Below are positions 17,272 to 26,105 of a DNA stretch of 64,000 nt, piece by piece. Position numbers and translations under genes: made by a program. Source of the stretch: Streptomyces sp. NRRL F-6492 (GTDB taxonomy: Bacteria; Actinomycetota; Actinomycetes; Streptomycetales; Streptomycetaceae). The notes below the pieces were generated by a model. The model was not told the DNA's origin and did not search any database. It worked only from the letters and a program-made list of their open reading frames with translations. Each line of letters starts with the position of its first letter. Within the stretch, counting starts at the first letter, position 1. The stretch is taken from positions 62,001 through 126,000 of the forward strand of contig NZ_LGEG01000116.1 of assembly GCF_001280125.1 (NCBI RefSeq), in the 5' to 3' direction.

Positions 17272-17469
17272 GTGCGTACCCTCCGCTGGGCCCAGCGCGC
17301 CCTGATCGTCCTCGTCGCCACCGTCCCCCTCCTCCTGGTGACGCTCGCCTTCCTGCCCGCCCTGCTCGTCCTCCCCTTCCGCCGAGGGCGGGCCGCGCAC
17401 GCCCAGGCGATGGTGCGTCAGCTCAGCACGTGGACCCGGGTGCTGCCGCTGTCGAGTCGCGAGCGATAA
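17272..17469 (+). CDS. Small single-pass membrane protein (65 aa)
   Basis: From a GTG at 17272 the product has one strong hydrophobic helix (ALIVLVATVPLLLVTLAFLPALLVL) between an Arg-containing N-terminus and a basic tail (PFRRGRAAHA). By the positive-inside rule both ends could be near the membrane face. An upstream in-frame ATG at 17215 would add an Arg/Gly-rich segment lying over the opposite gene. No ribosome site is obvious. Plausible but unproven. Confidence 0.45.
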   Translation: MRTLRWAQRALIVLVATVPLLLVTLAFLPALLVLPFRRGRAAHAQAMVRQLSTWTRVLPLSSRER

Positions 17470-17495
17470 GTCATCTGATCGGATAACTTCCGGTT

Positions 17496-18383
17496 GTGAA
17501 CATCTATGTACGAAAAGTGGTGGTGCTCGGTCTGCTGGGCGCCGCCCTCGTCGGCTGCGGCGAGGGGGCCGCCCCGAAGGCCGCGAGCACCAAGGCACCG
17601 GCCGGCACCCCCTCGCCCAGCGCGACCACGAGCACCGCCGCCCGCCCCAAGCCGGGCGCCGAACCCGCCGCCGCGCCCACCATGGCGCCCGGGCCGGGCG
17701 GGCTCACCCCCGTCTACACGCGCCGGGCCGCGACCTCCCCGAAGAGCGCCGAGAAGGTCGTGGCGCTCACCTTCGACGCCGACATGACGGCCGACCAGGG
17801 GCCCAGGGCCGCGCGCGGCGAGCGCTTCGACAACCCGGAGCTCATCGCGACCCTGCGCCGGCTGAAGGTGGACGCGACCGTCTTCATGACGGGCCGCTGG
17901 GCGGAGGAGTACCCGGACCAGGCCAGGTCCATCGGCGGCGACCCGCGCTTCGAGATCGCCAACCACTCGTACAGCCACTACGCCTTCGCGGACCCCTGCT
18001 ACGGCCTGCCCACCGTCCCCGGGCCCGACATGGCGGCGGACGTGCGGCGCGCCTTCGACGCCTTCCGGGACGCCGGGGCCCTCAACGTCGTCCCGTACTT
18101 CCGCTTCCCCGGCGGCTGCTACGACGACGCGGCCCTGCGCGCCCTCGGCCCCGCCGGGGTGACGGCGGTCCAGTGGGACGTGGTCAGCGGGGACGCCTTC
18201 GCCGAGGACGCGGACGCCGTCGCCGAGCAGGTCATCGACGGGGTGAAGCCCGGTTCGCTCGTGGTCATGCACTGCACGCGCAGCGCCGCGCCCGTCACCG
18301 AGCGGGCGATCCGCCGGATCGTCCCGGAGCTGCGGGCCCGCGGCTACCGCTTCGTGAAGGTGTCCGACCTGATGCGCGGCTGA
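17496..18383 (+). CDS. Polysaccharide deacetylase (NodB/CE4) lipoprotein
   Basis: 295 residues. The signal peptide ends in a lipobox LVGC (Cys21), followed by a Pro/Ala/Thr-rich cell-wall-spanning linker. The NodB domain starts near residue 86 with VVALTFDADM (catalytic/metal Asp pair at about 94-96), His157 and His161 in NHSYSHY, the FRFPGGCYD motif, and a C-terminal VVMHCTRSA with the conserved His. CE4 enzymes remove N- or O-acetyl groups from peptidoglycan or chitin oligomers. The lipid anchor places it at the outer face of the membrane, acting on the cell wall. The GTG at 17496 is the only start giving an intact signal peptide. Confidence 0.92.
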   Translation: MNIYVRKVVVLGLLGAALVGCGEGAAPKAASTKAPAGTPSPSATTSTAARPKPGAEPAAAPTMAPGPGGLTPVYTRRAATSPKSAEKVVALTFDADMTADQGPRAARGERFDNPELIATLRRLKVDATVFMTGRWAEEYPDQARSIGGDPRFEIANHSYSHYAFADPCYGLPTVPGPDMAADVRRAFDAFRDAGALNVVPYFRFPGGCYDDAALRALGPAGVTAVQWDVVSGDAFAEDADAVAEQVIDGVKPGSLVVMHCTRSAAPVTERAIRRIVPELRARGYRFVKVSDLMRG

Positions 18384-18389
18384 GGGGCC

Positions 18390-18599
18390 TCAGCCCGAGC
18401 AGGCCGTGCGCTGGGCCTCCTGCCACTCGCATACCGGGCAGAGCGTGACGCCCTTGGCCGACTCCGGATACTCGGTCGGCTCCTGGCACAGCACGCAGGC
18501 GGCGAAGGGGCCCTCGGCCGCCGGCTCGGGCCTCGGACCCGGTTCGGGGGCGCAGTACGACGCGGACACGGGCGCGGAGACGGGCGTGGACTCGGTCAC
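18390..18599 (-). CDS. Small CxxC/CxxC zinc-ribbon-like protein (69 aa)
   Basis: The C-terminal half carries ACVLCQEPTEYPES and LCPVCEWQEAQRTACSG, two CxxC pairs 20 residues apart, plus one more Cys, as in a small zinc ribbon. The N-terminal half is disordered Pro/Ala/Ser. GTG at 18599 lies 25 bases after the stop of the ABC permease gene, so it would be the third gene of that operon. A GTG at 18647 would overlap the permease. The function is unknown; a small metal-binding or interaction protein is the limit of inference. Confidence 0.6.
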   Translation of the reverse strand: MTESTPVSAPVSASYCAPEPGPRPEPAAEGPFAACVLCQEPTEYPESAKGVTLCPVCEWQEAQRTACSG

Positions 18600-18624
18600 G
18601 CCTCCGAGCGTACTCCCGGCCCGC

Positions 18625-19275
18625 TCACTCCAGGCGGGCCGTGGCACGGCAGGAGAGGGCCGCCGCCGTCGCCGCGAGGAGCAGGGCGCCCGCGCAGGCG
18701 AGCCAGGGCGGGTCGGCGGTCGCCGTGCGGGCCCCGGTGGTCAGGGCCGTCATGGCGTGCTTCGCCGGGGAGCCGGTGACCACGAAGGCGAGCAGGGAGC
18801 CGAGGACGAGCGCCGAGAGGGACCAGCCGGAGGCCCGCAGGAAGGGGCGGGAGGCCAGCGCGCCCACGGCGGCGCCCGTGAGGGCGCAGGCCAGCGCCGC
18901 GAGGAGCCCGGTGACGGCCGCGACGGGGGCGGCGGTCCCCCGCCGGTCGCTGACGAGCGTCACGAGCAGGACGGCGACCGTGCCGGGCAGGACCGGCCAG
19001 GCGGTCCCGGCGAGGAGCGCCGCGAGGTGCGCGCGGTTCCGGCCGGCGGCGGCCGCGACCACGTTCCGCGCGGCGGGCGGCTCCTGGGTGAGGCAGATCC
19101 GCACCGTCCAGGCCGTCACCGGCAGCAGGGCGGCCGCGGTGAACCCGAGCGCGTCGAGCACGGGCTCGGCCGCCTGGACTCCGGCGCCGATGAAGACCGC
19201 GTACAGGAGGAGCGGCGCGAGCCACCGCTGGGAGCGGAGGAGGAGACCCGACTGGTAGCGCAGCAGCGCCGTCAT
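18625..19275 (-). CDS. ABC transporter permease subunit
   Basis: 216 residues with six hydrophobic segments (for example WLAPLLLYAVFIGAGVQ, VLPGTVAVLLVTLV, SALVLGSLLAFVV and a C-terminal CAGALLLAATAAALSC). This is the pattern of ABC-2-type exporter membrane subunits. The ATG at 19275 overlaps the stop of the ATP-binding subunit by ATGA, so the pair is translationally coupled. The substrate is unknown. Confidence 0.85.
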   Translation of the reverse strand: MTALLRYQSGLLLRSQRWLAPLLLYAVFIGAGVQAAEPVLDALGFTAAALLPVTAWTVRICLTQEPPAARNVVAAAAGRNRAHLAALLAGTAWPVLPGTVAVLLVTLVSDRRGTAAPVAAVTGLLAALACALTGAAVGALASRPFLRASGWSLSALVLGSLLAFVVTGSPAKHAMTALTTGARTATADPPWLACAGALLLAATAAALSCRATARLE

Positions 19276-20234
19276 GCCCGTACGCCTCCCTCGGGGACGC
19301 CGGTCTTCGCCGCACCGAGCCGGTGGACGTGCCAGGAGGCCGCGAGGAGCGCCCCGAGCAGGGCGTCGGAGTGCGCCGCGCCCACGGTGAGGACGGTGGT
19401 GCCGTCGGGGCCGGGCGCGACGGCCGGTTCCCCCGGCAGCCGCCCGGGGAGCGCGCGCCCGCCGGAGACGGTGATCCGCACGAGGTCCTCCGGGTCCCCG
19501 AAGGCCTCCACGGGCTCCCGTCCCGGCCGTACCCGGCCCGCCTCCACCGCGTACACCACGCCCGCCTCGCCCCGCAGCCGGCGCGGGTCGTGGTCGACGA
19601 AGACGACCGTCGCGCCCGCCGCGAGGCGTTCGCGGACGGCGGCGTCGAGTTCGGCGCGGGCTCCGGCGTCGAGCCCGGTCCAGGCCTCGTCGAGGACGAG
19701 GAGGGCCGGGTCGGCGAGCAGCGCCTGGGCGACGGCGACCTTCTGGCTCGTGCCCTTGGAGAGCTCCGCGAGTCCGGTACGGGCGTGCCCGCCGGCCCCG
19801 AAGCGCTCCAGCCACTCCCCCGCCCGGGCCCGGGCGGCCGCCCGGCCGAGGCCCTGGACGCGGCCGAGGCGGACCAGGTAGCCGAGGGCCGTGAACGGCA
19901 GTGCGACGGGGAAGCGCTCGGGGACGTACGCGGTGCGGGCGGGCCGTCCGGTGACCCGCCCCTCGGTGGGCGCGTCGACGCCGGCGAGCAGCCGGAGCAG
20001 GGTGGACTTGCCGGTGCCGTTGGTGCCGGTGACCCGGACGAGGGCGGCGGCGGGCAGATCGAGGTCGACCCCGCGCAGCGCCCACGGCCCCCGCGGACCG
20101 TGCCGGCGCCCGACCCTCTCCAGCCTCAACCGGCCGCGCCCTTCCGCGAGACCGTTCCCGGGGAGCCGGGGCGCGCCCCGGTGGAGAGATCGCTCGTCAT
20201 GGCGGCATCCTGGCGCGGAAGCGGCGATTCCCAC
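19272..20234 (-). CDS. ABC transporter ATP-binding subunit
   Basis: 320 residues from a GTG at 20234 with GAGGGA six bases upstream. Walker A TGTNGTGKSTLLRLLAG, the signature as ELSKGTSQKVAVAQAL (a variant of LSGGQ), Walker B PALLVLDEAWTGLD, and the switch His in VVFVDHDP are all present. The KGTSQK signature is common in small export ABC systems. The extra C-terminal 90 residues (from VRITVSGGRAL) resemble a regulatory domain. It pairs with the downstream six-helix permease; the substrate is not evident. Confidence 0.9.
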   Translation of the reverse strand: MGIAASAPGCRHDERSLHRGAPRLPGNGLAEGRGRLRLERVGRRHGPRGPWALRGVDLDLPAAALVRVTGTNGTGKSTLLRLLAGVDAPTEGRVTGRPARTAYVPERFPVALPFTALGYLVRLGRVQGLGRAAARARAGEWLERFGAGGHARTGLAELSKGTSQKVAVAQALLADPALLVLDEAWTGLDAGARAELDAAVRERLAAGATVVFVDHDPRRLRGEAGVVYAVEAGRVRPGREPVEAFGDPEDLVRITVSGGRALPGRLPGEPAVAPGPDGTTVLTVGAAHSDALLGALLAASWHVHRLGAAKTGVPEGGVRA

Positions 20235-20282
20235 AAGAATCCCTCGTCACGTCGCCCGTGGCGGCGGTGGCAGACTTGCCGG

Positions 20283-20966
20283 GTGAGCAGCGATGAGACC
20301 GATGTCCGCGACGAGAAGCCCCAGTTCGTCCTCCCCCTGGTGGTACGGATCGAGCGTGACGCGCCCCCGGCCCGTACCGACGCCCTGGAGACCGCGGCGC
20401 GGGCCGTCCTGGAGATCCTGACCGACGAGCGCTCCACCGGCGAGGGCGAGTGGGCGCGGGCCATGGACGACTGGCAGGACGCCCGGATCCGGAAGGTGGT
20501 GCGCCGGGCGCGCGGCGCCGAGTGGCGGCGGGCGTGCGCGCTCCCCGGCCTCACGGTCACCGGCGCGGAGGCGGAGGTGCGGGTCTTCCCGCCGGTCCCG
20601 CTCGACGGCTGGCCCAAGGACCTGGCCCGCCTCCAGGTCTCGGGCACCGACCTCGACGACCCGGCCGCCCCCGGCCCCGTGCCGGAGGGGGCGGCGGTGC
20701 TGTGGTTCAACCCCGACCTGGACATGTCGGCCGGCAAGTCGATGGCCCAGGCGGGACACGGCGCCCAACTGCTCTGGTGGGCCATGCCGGACACCGGACG
20801 CAAGGCCTGGCGGGAGGCGGGCTTCCCGCTCGCCGTGCGCACCGCCCCGGCCGCCGACTGGCCCGCCCTCACCACGAGCGGCCTCCCGGTCGTCCGCGAC
20901 GCGGGCTTCACCGAGATCGCCCCGGGCTCGGCCACGGTCGTGTCGGCGTTCCCCCGCACCGGCTGA
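20283..20966 (+). CDS. PTH2-like peptidyl-tRNA hydrolase family protein
   Basis: 227 residues from a GTG at 20283. The C-terminal 120 residues resemble the archaeal/eukaryotic PTH2 fold: SAGKSMAQAGHGAQLLWWAM matches the PTH2 region in which a conserved Lys and Gln-x-x-His lie near the active site. The end has the expected ITEIAPGSATVVS-type strand (here FTEIAPGSATVV). The N-terminal half is an extension of unknown function. Bacteria normally use the unrelated PTH1, so this is either a second hydrolase or a neofunctionalised member. Its start is 48 bases from that of the divergent ABC gene. Confidence 0.75.
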   Translation: MSSDETDVRDEKPQFVLPLVVRIERDAPPARTDALETAARAVLEILTDERSTGEGEWARAMDDWQDARIRKVVRRARGAEWRRACALPGLTVTGAEAEVRVFPPVPLDGWPKDLARLQVSGTDLDDPAAPGPVPEGAAVLWFNPDLDMSAGKSMAQAGHGAQLLWWAMPDTGRKAWREAGFPLAVRTAPAADWPALTTSGLPVVRDAGFTEIAPGSATVVSAFPRTG

Positions 20967-21080
20967 GACCACCACCGGAGCCCCGAAACCTCAAATGAAG
21001 CTCTGAACGTCCCCCTCCCGGGGTTCGAACGTTCCCGCGTGGGCCATCACAGGGGAACTGAGGACCGAAGGAGGGGGACC

Positions 21081-22481
21081 ATGACGGAACTCGGCATCGG
21101 CATCGGCTGGCGTCCCGAGATCGCGGAGGCGGTGGAGGGACTGGCCGGAGTCGACTGGGTGGAGGTCGTCGCGGAGAACATCTGCGCGGACCATCTGCCC
21201 GACTCCCTGACCCGGCTGCGGCGGCGCGGCGTCACCGTCGTGCCGCACGGGGTCTCGCTCGGGCTCGGCGGCGCGGACCGGCCGGACCCGGGGCGCCTCG
21301 CGGCGCTCGGCGAGAAGGCGGTGGCGCTGGGGGCGCCGCTGGTCACGGAGCACATCGCGTTCGTACGGGCCGGCGGGACGCTGACGGCGTCCCCGGCGCT
21401 GGAAGCGGGCCATCTGCTTCCCGTGCCCCGCACCCGGGACGCCCTCGACGTGCTCTGCGAGAACGTGCGCATCGCGCAGGACGCGCTGCCCGTGCCGCTC
21501 GCCCTGGAGAACATCGCCGCCCTGATCTCCTGGCCGGGCGAGGAGATGACGGAGGGGCGGTTCCTCGCGGAGCTGGTGGAGCGCACGGGGGTGCGGCTCC
21601 TCATCGACGTCGCCAACCTGCACACCAACCACGTCAACCGGGGCGAGGACCCGGCGCGGGCCCTGTCCGAACTGCCCGTCGAGGCCATCGCGTACGTGCA
21701 CGTGGCGGGCGGCGTCGAGCGGGACGGCGTCTGGCACGACACCCACGCCCACCCGGTGCCGCGCCCGGTCCTCGACGTCCTCGCCGACCTCGCGTCCCGG
21801 GTCTCCCCGCCCGGGGTGCTCCTGGAGCGGGACGACGACTTCCCCCCGGCGGAGGAGCTGGCGGAGGAGCTGACCGTGATCCGGGCGACGGTGACCGGGG
21901 CGTCCGCCCGCCGCGGCGCGGGCGCGGGGAGGCGTCCCGCGGAGCGGGCGCTGCTCATCGGCGCCGGGGCCCGCGTCTCCGGCGGGCCGATGCCCGGCCC
22001 CGTCCCGGACGCTCCCCCGGCGGCGCCGGAGGCCGTCGCGCCCGTGCCCGTACCCGTGTCCGTACAGGACGAGGGCGCGCGGCAGCGGCTCGGGCTCGCG
22101 CAGGCCTCGCTGCTCTCGGCGCTCGTCGCCGGGACACCCGTGCCCGAGGGGTTCGACAGCAGGCGGCTCGGGGTGCAGAGCCGGGCGCTCGCGGCCAAGC
22201 GGGCCGGGGTCGTCGCCAAGGTCGCGCCGGAGCTGCCCGGGATCCTCGGCCGGGAGTTCCGGCCCGCGTTCCTCGCGTACGCCAGGTCCCGCCCCATGAA
22301 GGGCGGTTACCGCCGGGACGCGCTCGACTTCGCCGAGCACCTGCTGATCGCCGGGCGCCCGGAGGACCCGGCCGCGCACCGCCGGCTCACCCGGTGGTGG
22401 CAGGACCGCTCCGGCCACCGCCCGCCGGGCCCCGCCGCACGGCTCGTCCGCGCCGCCCGCCACGCACTCGTACGGAGATGA
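21081..22481 (+). CDS. MNIO (DUF692) iron-dependent oxidative enzyme with fused C-terminal domain
   Basis: 466 residues. The first 265 form a DUF692 TIM barrel. Metal ligands of the multinuclear non-haem iron oxidases (MbnB, TglH, ChrH type) can be read at expected places: His56 (VPHGVSL), His91 (TEHIAF), Glu143 (ALENIA), Asp176 and His181/His184 ([10 protein letters not shown]), His207 (YVHVAG), Asp220/His222 (HDTHAH), Glu249 (LLERDD). MNIOs modify cysteine or asparagine residues in ribosomal peptides. After an Ala/Pro linker (265-330) comes a helical domain ([20 protein letters not shown], then a basic tail). I recall this as the SCO6045-like C-terminal domain, and it may act like the separate partner proteins of other MNIOs. 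A strong GGAGGGGG site precedes the ATG. ATGA overlap with the next gene. Confidence 0.92.
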   Translation: MTELGIGIGWRPEIAEAVEGLAGVDWVEVVAENICADHLPDSLTRLRRRGVTVVPHGVSLGLGGADRPDPGRLAALGEKAVALGAPLVTEHIAFVRAGGTLTASPALEAGHLLPVPRTRDALDVLCENVRIAQDALPVPLALENIAALISWPGEEMTEGRFLAELVERTGVRLLIDVANLHTNHVNRGEDPARALSELPVEAIAYVHVAGGVERDGVWHDTHAHPVPRPVLDVLADLASRVSPPGVLLERDDDFPPAEELAEELTVIRATVTGASARRGAGAGRRPAERALLIGAGARVSGGPMPGPVPDAPPAAPEAVAPVPVPVSVQDEGARQRLGLAQASLLSALVAGTPVPEGFDSRRLGVQSRALAAKRAGVVAKVAPELPGILGREFRPAFLAYARSRPMKGGYRRDALDFAEHLLIAGRPEDPAAHRRLTRWWQDRSGHRPPGPAARLVRAARHALVRR

Positions 22482-22483
22482 CC

Positions 22484-23548
22484 ATGGACGTCCTGCTCCC
22501 CCTCTACTACCTCGCGGGCGCCGTCGCCGTCGCCGTGCTCGTCACCCGGGTCGTCCGGGCCCGCGGCGGCTCCGGCGGGCCGGTCCACGACCGGTACGAG
22601 GCCGCCTTCCTCAACGGCGGCCCCGCCAGGGTCGTCGACAGCGCCCTCGCCGCCCTCCGGGCGGACGGCCGGATCGCGGTCGGCGGGCCCGGCATCGTGG
22701 CCGTCGTCCGCCCCACCGCGCGCGACCTGGTGGAGCGGGCGGTGCTCCAGGAGCACGCCGCCGCCCCGCACGGGGCCCTGCACCACCTGCGGCTCGCCGT
22801 GATGCGGCACCCGGCGGTGCAGGAGATCGGCGACGGGCTCGCGGAGCGCGGCCTCCTCGTGGACCCGGCGACGCGGCGCGCCACGACCCGGTGGTGCGCC
22901 GCGGTCGGCGGCACGGCGTTCCTCCTGTTCCCGGTCTCCGTCTTCCTCACGATCGTCGACTTCACCGCGAGCGAGGGGATGTCGGTGCCGTTCGTCGTCA
23001 AGGTGGTGCCGGCGCTGTTCGTCGTCGGGATCACGGCCCTCGTCTGCGCGTCGGTCGCCGCCGGGCGGATCACCCCGGCCGGACGGCGCGCGGTCGCCGC
23101 GTACGGGCGCGAGCGGGGGCACCTGGCGGACGCGGGCGACCTCGTGGCCGTGCACGGACTGCGGGCGCTGCCGGACCCGGTGCTCCGGGAGCAGCTCCTC
23201 GCGGCCGCCCGCGTCAACGGGCCGCGCGGGTCCGGACGCGGCGGGCGCGCGGGGGCGGGGGCGGGGCACCACCACTCCTCCTCGGGCGCGGACGCGCTCG
23301 GCGTGGTCACCGTGTGGTGCGCGGACTCCGGATCCTGCGGCGGAGGGGGCGGCGGGGGCGGCGGGAGTTCCTGCTCGTCGGGCTCGTGCTCCTCCGGCTC
23401 GTGCTCGGGAGGGGGCTCCGGCGGCGGTTGCGGCGGGGGCGGCAGCTCGTGCTCGGGGTCGAGCTCCAGCTCGTGTTCCAGCTCCAGCTCAAGCTCGTGT
23501 TCGAGCTCCAGTTCCAGCTCGTGTTCCAGCTCCAGCTCCAGCAGCTGA
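22484..23548 (+). CDS. TIGR04222-type membrane protein with Ser/Gly/Cys-rich tail, candidate MNIO substrate
   Basis: 354 residues. There is one N-terminal helix (LLPLYYLAGAVAVAVLV), a soluble domain with LNGGPARVVDSALAALRADG that I associate with TIGR04222, and a helical hairpin (about 146-165 and 175-200). The C-terminal 76 residues (279-354) consist almost only of Ser, Gly and Cys. There are ten cysteines at 279, 285, 297, 302, 307, 316, 323, 331, 339 and 347, the last four spaced exactly eight apart. The tail is encoded by 24-bp near-repeats. The start at 22484 was chosen for GGAG spacing; an ATG at 22478 overlaps the MNIO stop. Coupling to the MNIO suggests that the cysteines are its targets. 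The fold and final role are unknown. Confidence 0.88.
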   Translation: MDVLLPLYYLAGAVAVAVLVTRVVRARGGSGGPVHDRYEAAFLNGGPARVVDSALAALRADGRIAVGGPGIVAVVRPTARDLVERAVLQEHAAAPHGALHHLRLAVMRHPAVQEIGDGLAERGLLVDPATRRATTRWCAAVGGTAFLLFPVSVFLTIVDFTASEGMSVPFVVKVVPALFVVGITALVCASVAAGRITPAGRRAVAAYGRERGHLADAGDLVAVHGLRALPDPVLREQLLAAARVNGPRGSGRGGRAGAGAGHHHSSSGADALGVVTVWCADSGSCGGGGGGGGGSSCSSGSCSSGSCSGGGSGGGCGGGGSSCSGSSSSSCSSSSSSSCSSSSSSSCSSSSSSS

Positions 23549-23598
23549 CCGCCCGTACCACCCGGGAAGGGACCGTGGAGGTCCCGGAAATGACGCCG

Positions 23599-23625
23599 GT
23601 GCGGCGCGCGTGACGCGCGCCGCAC
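23599..23625 (+). terminator. Hairpin terminator after the MNIO operon
   Basis: Perfect 12-bp stem, GTGCGGCGCGCG at 23599-23610 and its complement at 23614-23625, around TGA. It lies 51 bases after the stop of the Cys-tail gene and before the convergent hemQ. Confidence 0.8.
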
Positions 23626-23784
23626 CAGGAGCCGGACCCGGTGTCGCTGGAGCGGCGGGCGGGGGGGTTGTCCCGGCCGTCTTATCTTTCGGGGCGGAAA
23701 AAAGCGGGCCCGGCAGGGGGCCGGGACGCCAAAACGTATTCCGAGAGCCGCAAGACCAGCCCCCACCAGGTCTTCGTACGGCCG

Positions 23785-24498
23785 TCAGGCCAGGCCCGCC
23801 ACCAGGTCGGCGACGTCCTTGCGGCGGCCGGTGTAGAACGGGACCTCCTCGCGGACGTGCATCCGCGCCTCGGAGGCGCGCAGGTGGCGCATGAGGTCCA
23901 CGATGCGGTGCAGCTCGTCGGCCTCGAAGGCGAGGAGCCACTCGTAGTCGCCGAGCGAGAAGGAGGCGACCGTGTTGGCGCGGACGTCGGGGTAGCCGCG
24001 GGCCATCCTGCCGTGGTCCGCGAGCATCCGGCGACGGTCCTCGTCCGGCAGCAGGTACCAGTCGTAGGAGCGGACGAAGGGGTAGACCGAGACGTAGTCG
24101 CGCGGGTTCTCGTCGGCCAGGAAGGCCGGGATGTGCGACTTGTTGAACTCGGCCGGGCGGTGCAGCGCCATGTTCGACCAGACCGGCTCCAGGGCGCGGC
24201 CCAGACGGGTGCGGCGGAAGAGGTTGTACGCCTCCTGGAGCTCGTCGCTCGTCTCGGCGTGCCACCAGATCATCACGTCGGCGTCGGCGCGCAGACCGGA
24301 GAGGTCGTACGTGCCCCGGACGGTGATGTCCTTGGCCGCGAGCTGGTCGAACAGCTCCTGGACCTCGTCGGCGTAGCCGCTCCGGTCCTCGGGCAGGACG
24401 TCGCGCAGCTTGAAGACGGACCACAGGGTGTAGCGGATGACCTCGTTGAGGTCCTTCGCCTTCTTACCGGCGTTCGGGATCTTTTCGGGCGCACTCAT
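23785..24498 (-). CDS. hemQ: Coproheme decarboxylase HemQ (chlorite dismutase-like)
   Basis: 237 residues. HemQ/ChdC oxidatively decarboxylates two propionates of coproheme to give haem b, the last step of the coproporphyrin-dependent route of Gram-positive bacteria. The family features are [14 protein letters not shown] near the N-terminus, [20 protein letters not shown], the catalytic Tyr in the [17 protein letters not shown] segment, and the haem-facing [19 protein letters not shown]. It is 17 bases downstream of hemG, the preceding enzyme of the same route. Confidence 0.95.
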   Translation of the reverse strand: MSAPEKIPNAGKKAKDLNEVIRYTLWSVFKLRDVLPEDRSGYADEVQELFDQLAAKDITVRGTYDLSGLRADADVMIWWHAETSDELQEAYNLFRRTRLGRALEPVWSNMALHRPAEFNKSHIPAFLADENPRDYVSVYPFVRSYDWYLLPDEDRRRMLADHGRMARGYPDVRANTVASFSLGDYEWLLAFEADELHRIVDLMRHLRASEARMHVREEVPFYTGRRKDVADLVAGLA

Positions 24499-24515
24499 AC
24501 GCCCATTCTCGCCCG

Positions 24516-25967
24516 TCACGAGGAGTGCCCCGCACCGGGGGCCGCCGTTTGCGACGTGGCGATGATCTCGTCGGCCGCGCGGTGCGCCGAGGCGACGCAG
24601 GCGGGGACGCCGACGCCGTCGTACGCGGCGCCCGCGATCCGCAGTCCGGGCAGGCCCGCGACGGCCTCGCGGACCCGGGCGACGCGGGCGAGGTGGCCGA
24701 TCGGGTACTGGGGCAGGCCGCCGGGCCAGCGGGTGACCGTGGTGGCGACGGGGCGGGCGCCGAGGCCGGTGGCGGCGGCGAGGTCCTTGAGGGAGGCGTC
24801 GACGAGGTCGGCGTCCTCGCGGTGGACCTGCTCCTCCTCGCCGTGGCGGCCGACGGAGGTGCGCAGCACGAACAGGTCGGGGGCGGCGTCGGCGACCCAC
24901 CGCCACTTCTGCGCGGAGAAGGTGGAGGCCTTGATCGTGTGGCCGTCGACGGGCGGCACGAGGAAGCCGGAGCCGGTCAGGTCCGGCATCTCCGAGCGGC
25001 GGAAGGCGAGGGTGACCAGGGCCATGGAGGCGTACTCGATCGCGCCGAGCTCGCGGGCGGCGGCGGGCGCGTGCTCCGCGAGGAGCGCGGCGGCGGGACC
25101 GGCGGGGGTGGCGAGGACGACGGCGTCGGCGGTCAGGACCCGGTCGCCGCTCACGACCTGCCAGCCGGTGGCCCCGGTGCGGCGCAGCGCCGTCACGGGG
25201 GCGTTCGGGACGATCTCGCCGCCGGCGGCGCGGACCGCGTCGGCGACCGCGCCGGGCAGGGTGCCGACACCGCCCTCGACGCCGGCGAAGACGGAGCCGC
25301 CGAGGCCGGTGGCGGCGCCCGCCGCGTCGGCCGGGACGGCGGCGCCGGCCCGCTGGACGGCGCGGACGGCGGCGGTGAGCGTGGGGTGCTCGCGGGCGGC
25401 CTCGAAGAGGGCGGGGACGGCGGCCTTCATGGAGATGCGGTGGGCGTCCCCGGCGTACACCCCGCCGAGGAGGGGTTCGACGAGGCGGTCGACGACCTCG
25501 TGGCCCATGCGGGCGGCGACGTACGCGCCGATGGCGATGTCGTCGCCGATCTCGGTGGGCGGCAGGTCGAGGTCGGCGGCGATCCGGCGCACGCCCTCCT
25601 CGGAGAGGAGGCCCTCGACGGCGCGGGCGTCGCCGGGGACGCCCATGACGTGCCCCTTCGGCATGGGCACCAGCTCGCCCCGGGACCAGACGGACGCGGT
25701 GGTGGTGGCGGGCGCCCGGAGCCGGTCGCCGAGGCCGACCGCGCGGGCGAGGGCGATCGCCTCGGGGCGGCGGGCGAGCAGCGACTCGGCGCCGAGGTCC
25801 ACGGGCGCTCCCGCGATCTCCCCGGCGAGGAGCTTTCCGCCGAGCCGGGCGTCCGCTTCGAGGAGGGTCACCCGGTGGCCGGCGAGGGCCAGCCGGTGGG
25901 CGGCCGCGAGGCCGGTGATCCCGCCTCCGGCGACGACGACGTGAGGTGCCGTGGTGTCCGCGTTCAT
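24516..25967 (-). CDS. hemG: HemG/HemY-type (copro)porphyrinogen oxidase
   Basis: 483 residues. FAD-dependent, oxygen-using oxidase of coproporphyrinogen III (or protoporphyrinogen IX). The dinucleotide fold [18 protein letters not shown] at 10-27 is followed by [14 protein letters not shown]. The C-terminal FAD site is [17 protein letters not shown]. The adjacent hemQ implies that the coproporphyrin-dependent path is used, so coproporphyrinogen is the likelier substrate (CgoX activity). ATG at 25967. Confidence 0.94.
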   Translation of the reverse strand: MNADTTAPHVVVAGGGITGLAAAHRLALAGHRVTLLEADARLGGKLLAGEIAGAPVDLGAESLLARRPEAIALARAVGLGDRLRAPATTTASVWSRGELVPMPKGHVMGVPGDARAVEGLLSEEGVRRIAADLDLPPTEIGDDIAIGAYVAARMGHEVVDRLVEPLLGGVYAGDAHRISMKAAVPALFEAAREHPTLTAAVRAVQRAGAAVPADAAGAATGLGGSVFAGVEGGVGTLPGAVADAVRAAGGEIVPNAPVTALRRTGATGWQVVSGDRVLTADAVVLATPAGPAAALLAEHAPAAARELGAIEYASMALVTLAFRRSEMPDLTGSGFLVPPVDGHTIKASTFSAQKWRWVADAAPDLFVLRTSVGRHGEEEQVHREDADLVDASLKDLAAATGLGARPVATTVTRWPGGLPQYPIGHLARVARVREAVAGLPGLRIAGAAYDGVGVPACVASAHRAADEIIATSQTAAPGAGHSS

Positions 25968-26105
25968 GGGACCACTCTCTCAAATCGCCCGCCCGCTCCC
26001 GTTCCGAGGCCGGACCGTGACCGCATCGCTACCCCGGGACGGCAACCCGTGCCACGGGGTCGTACGTCAAAGGGGCATCGATCGTCATCACCCCGGGGGG
26101 TTCCC

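Noticed and set aside
21003..21050. Possible operator around GAACGTCCCCC...GTTCGAACGTTC before the MNIO gene
   Set aside because: Only short, irregular dyads (GAACGTTC); no extended symmetry that would stand out from chance.
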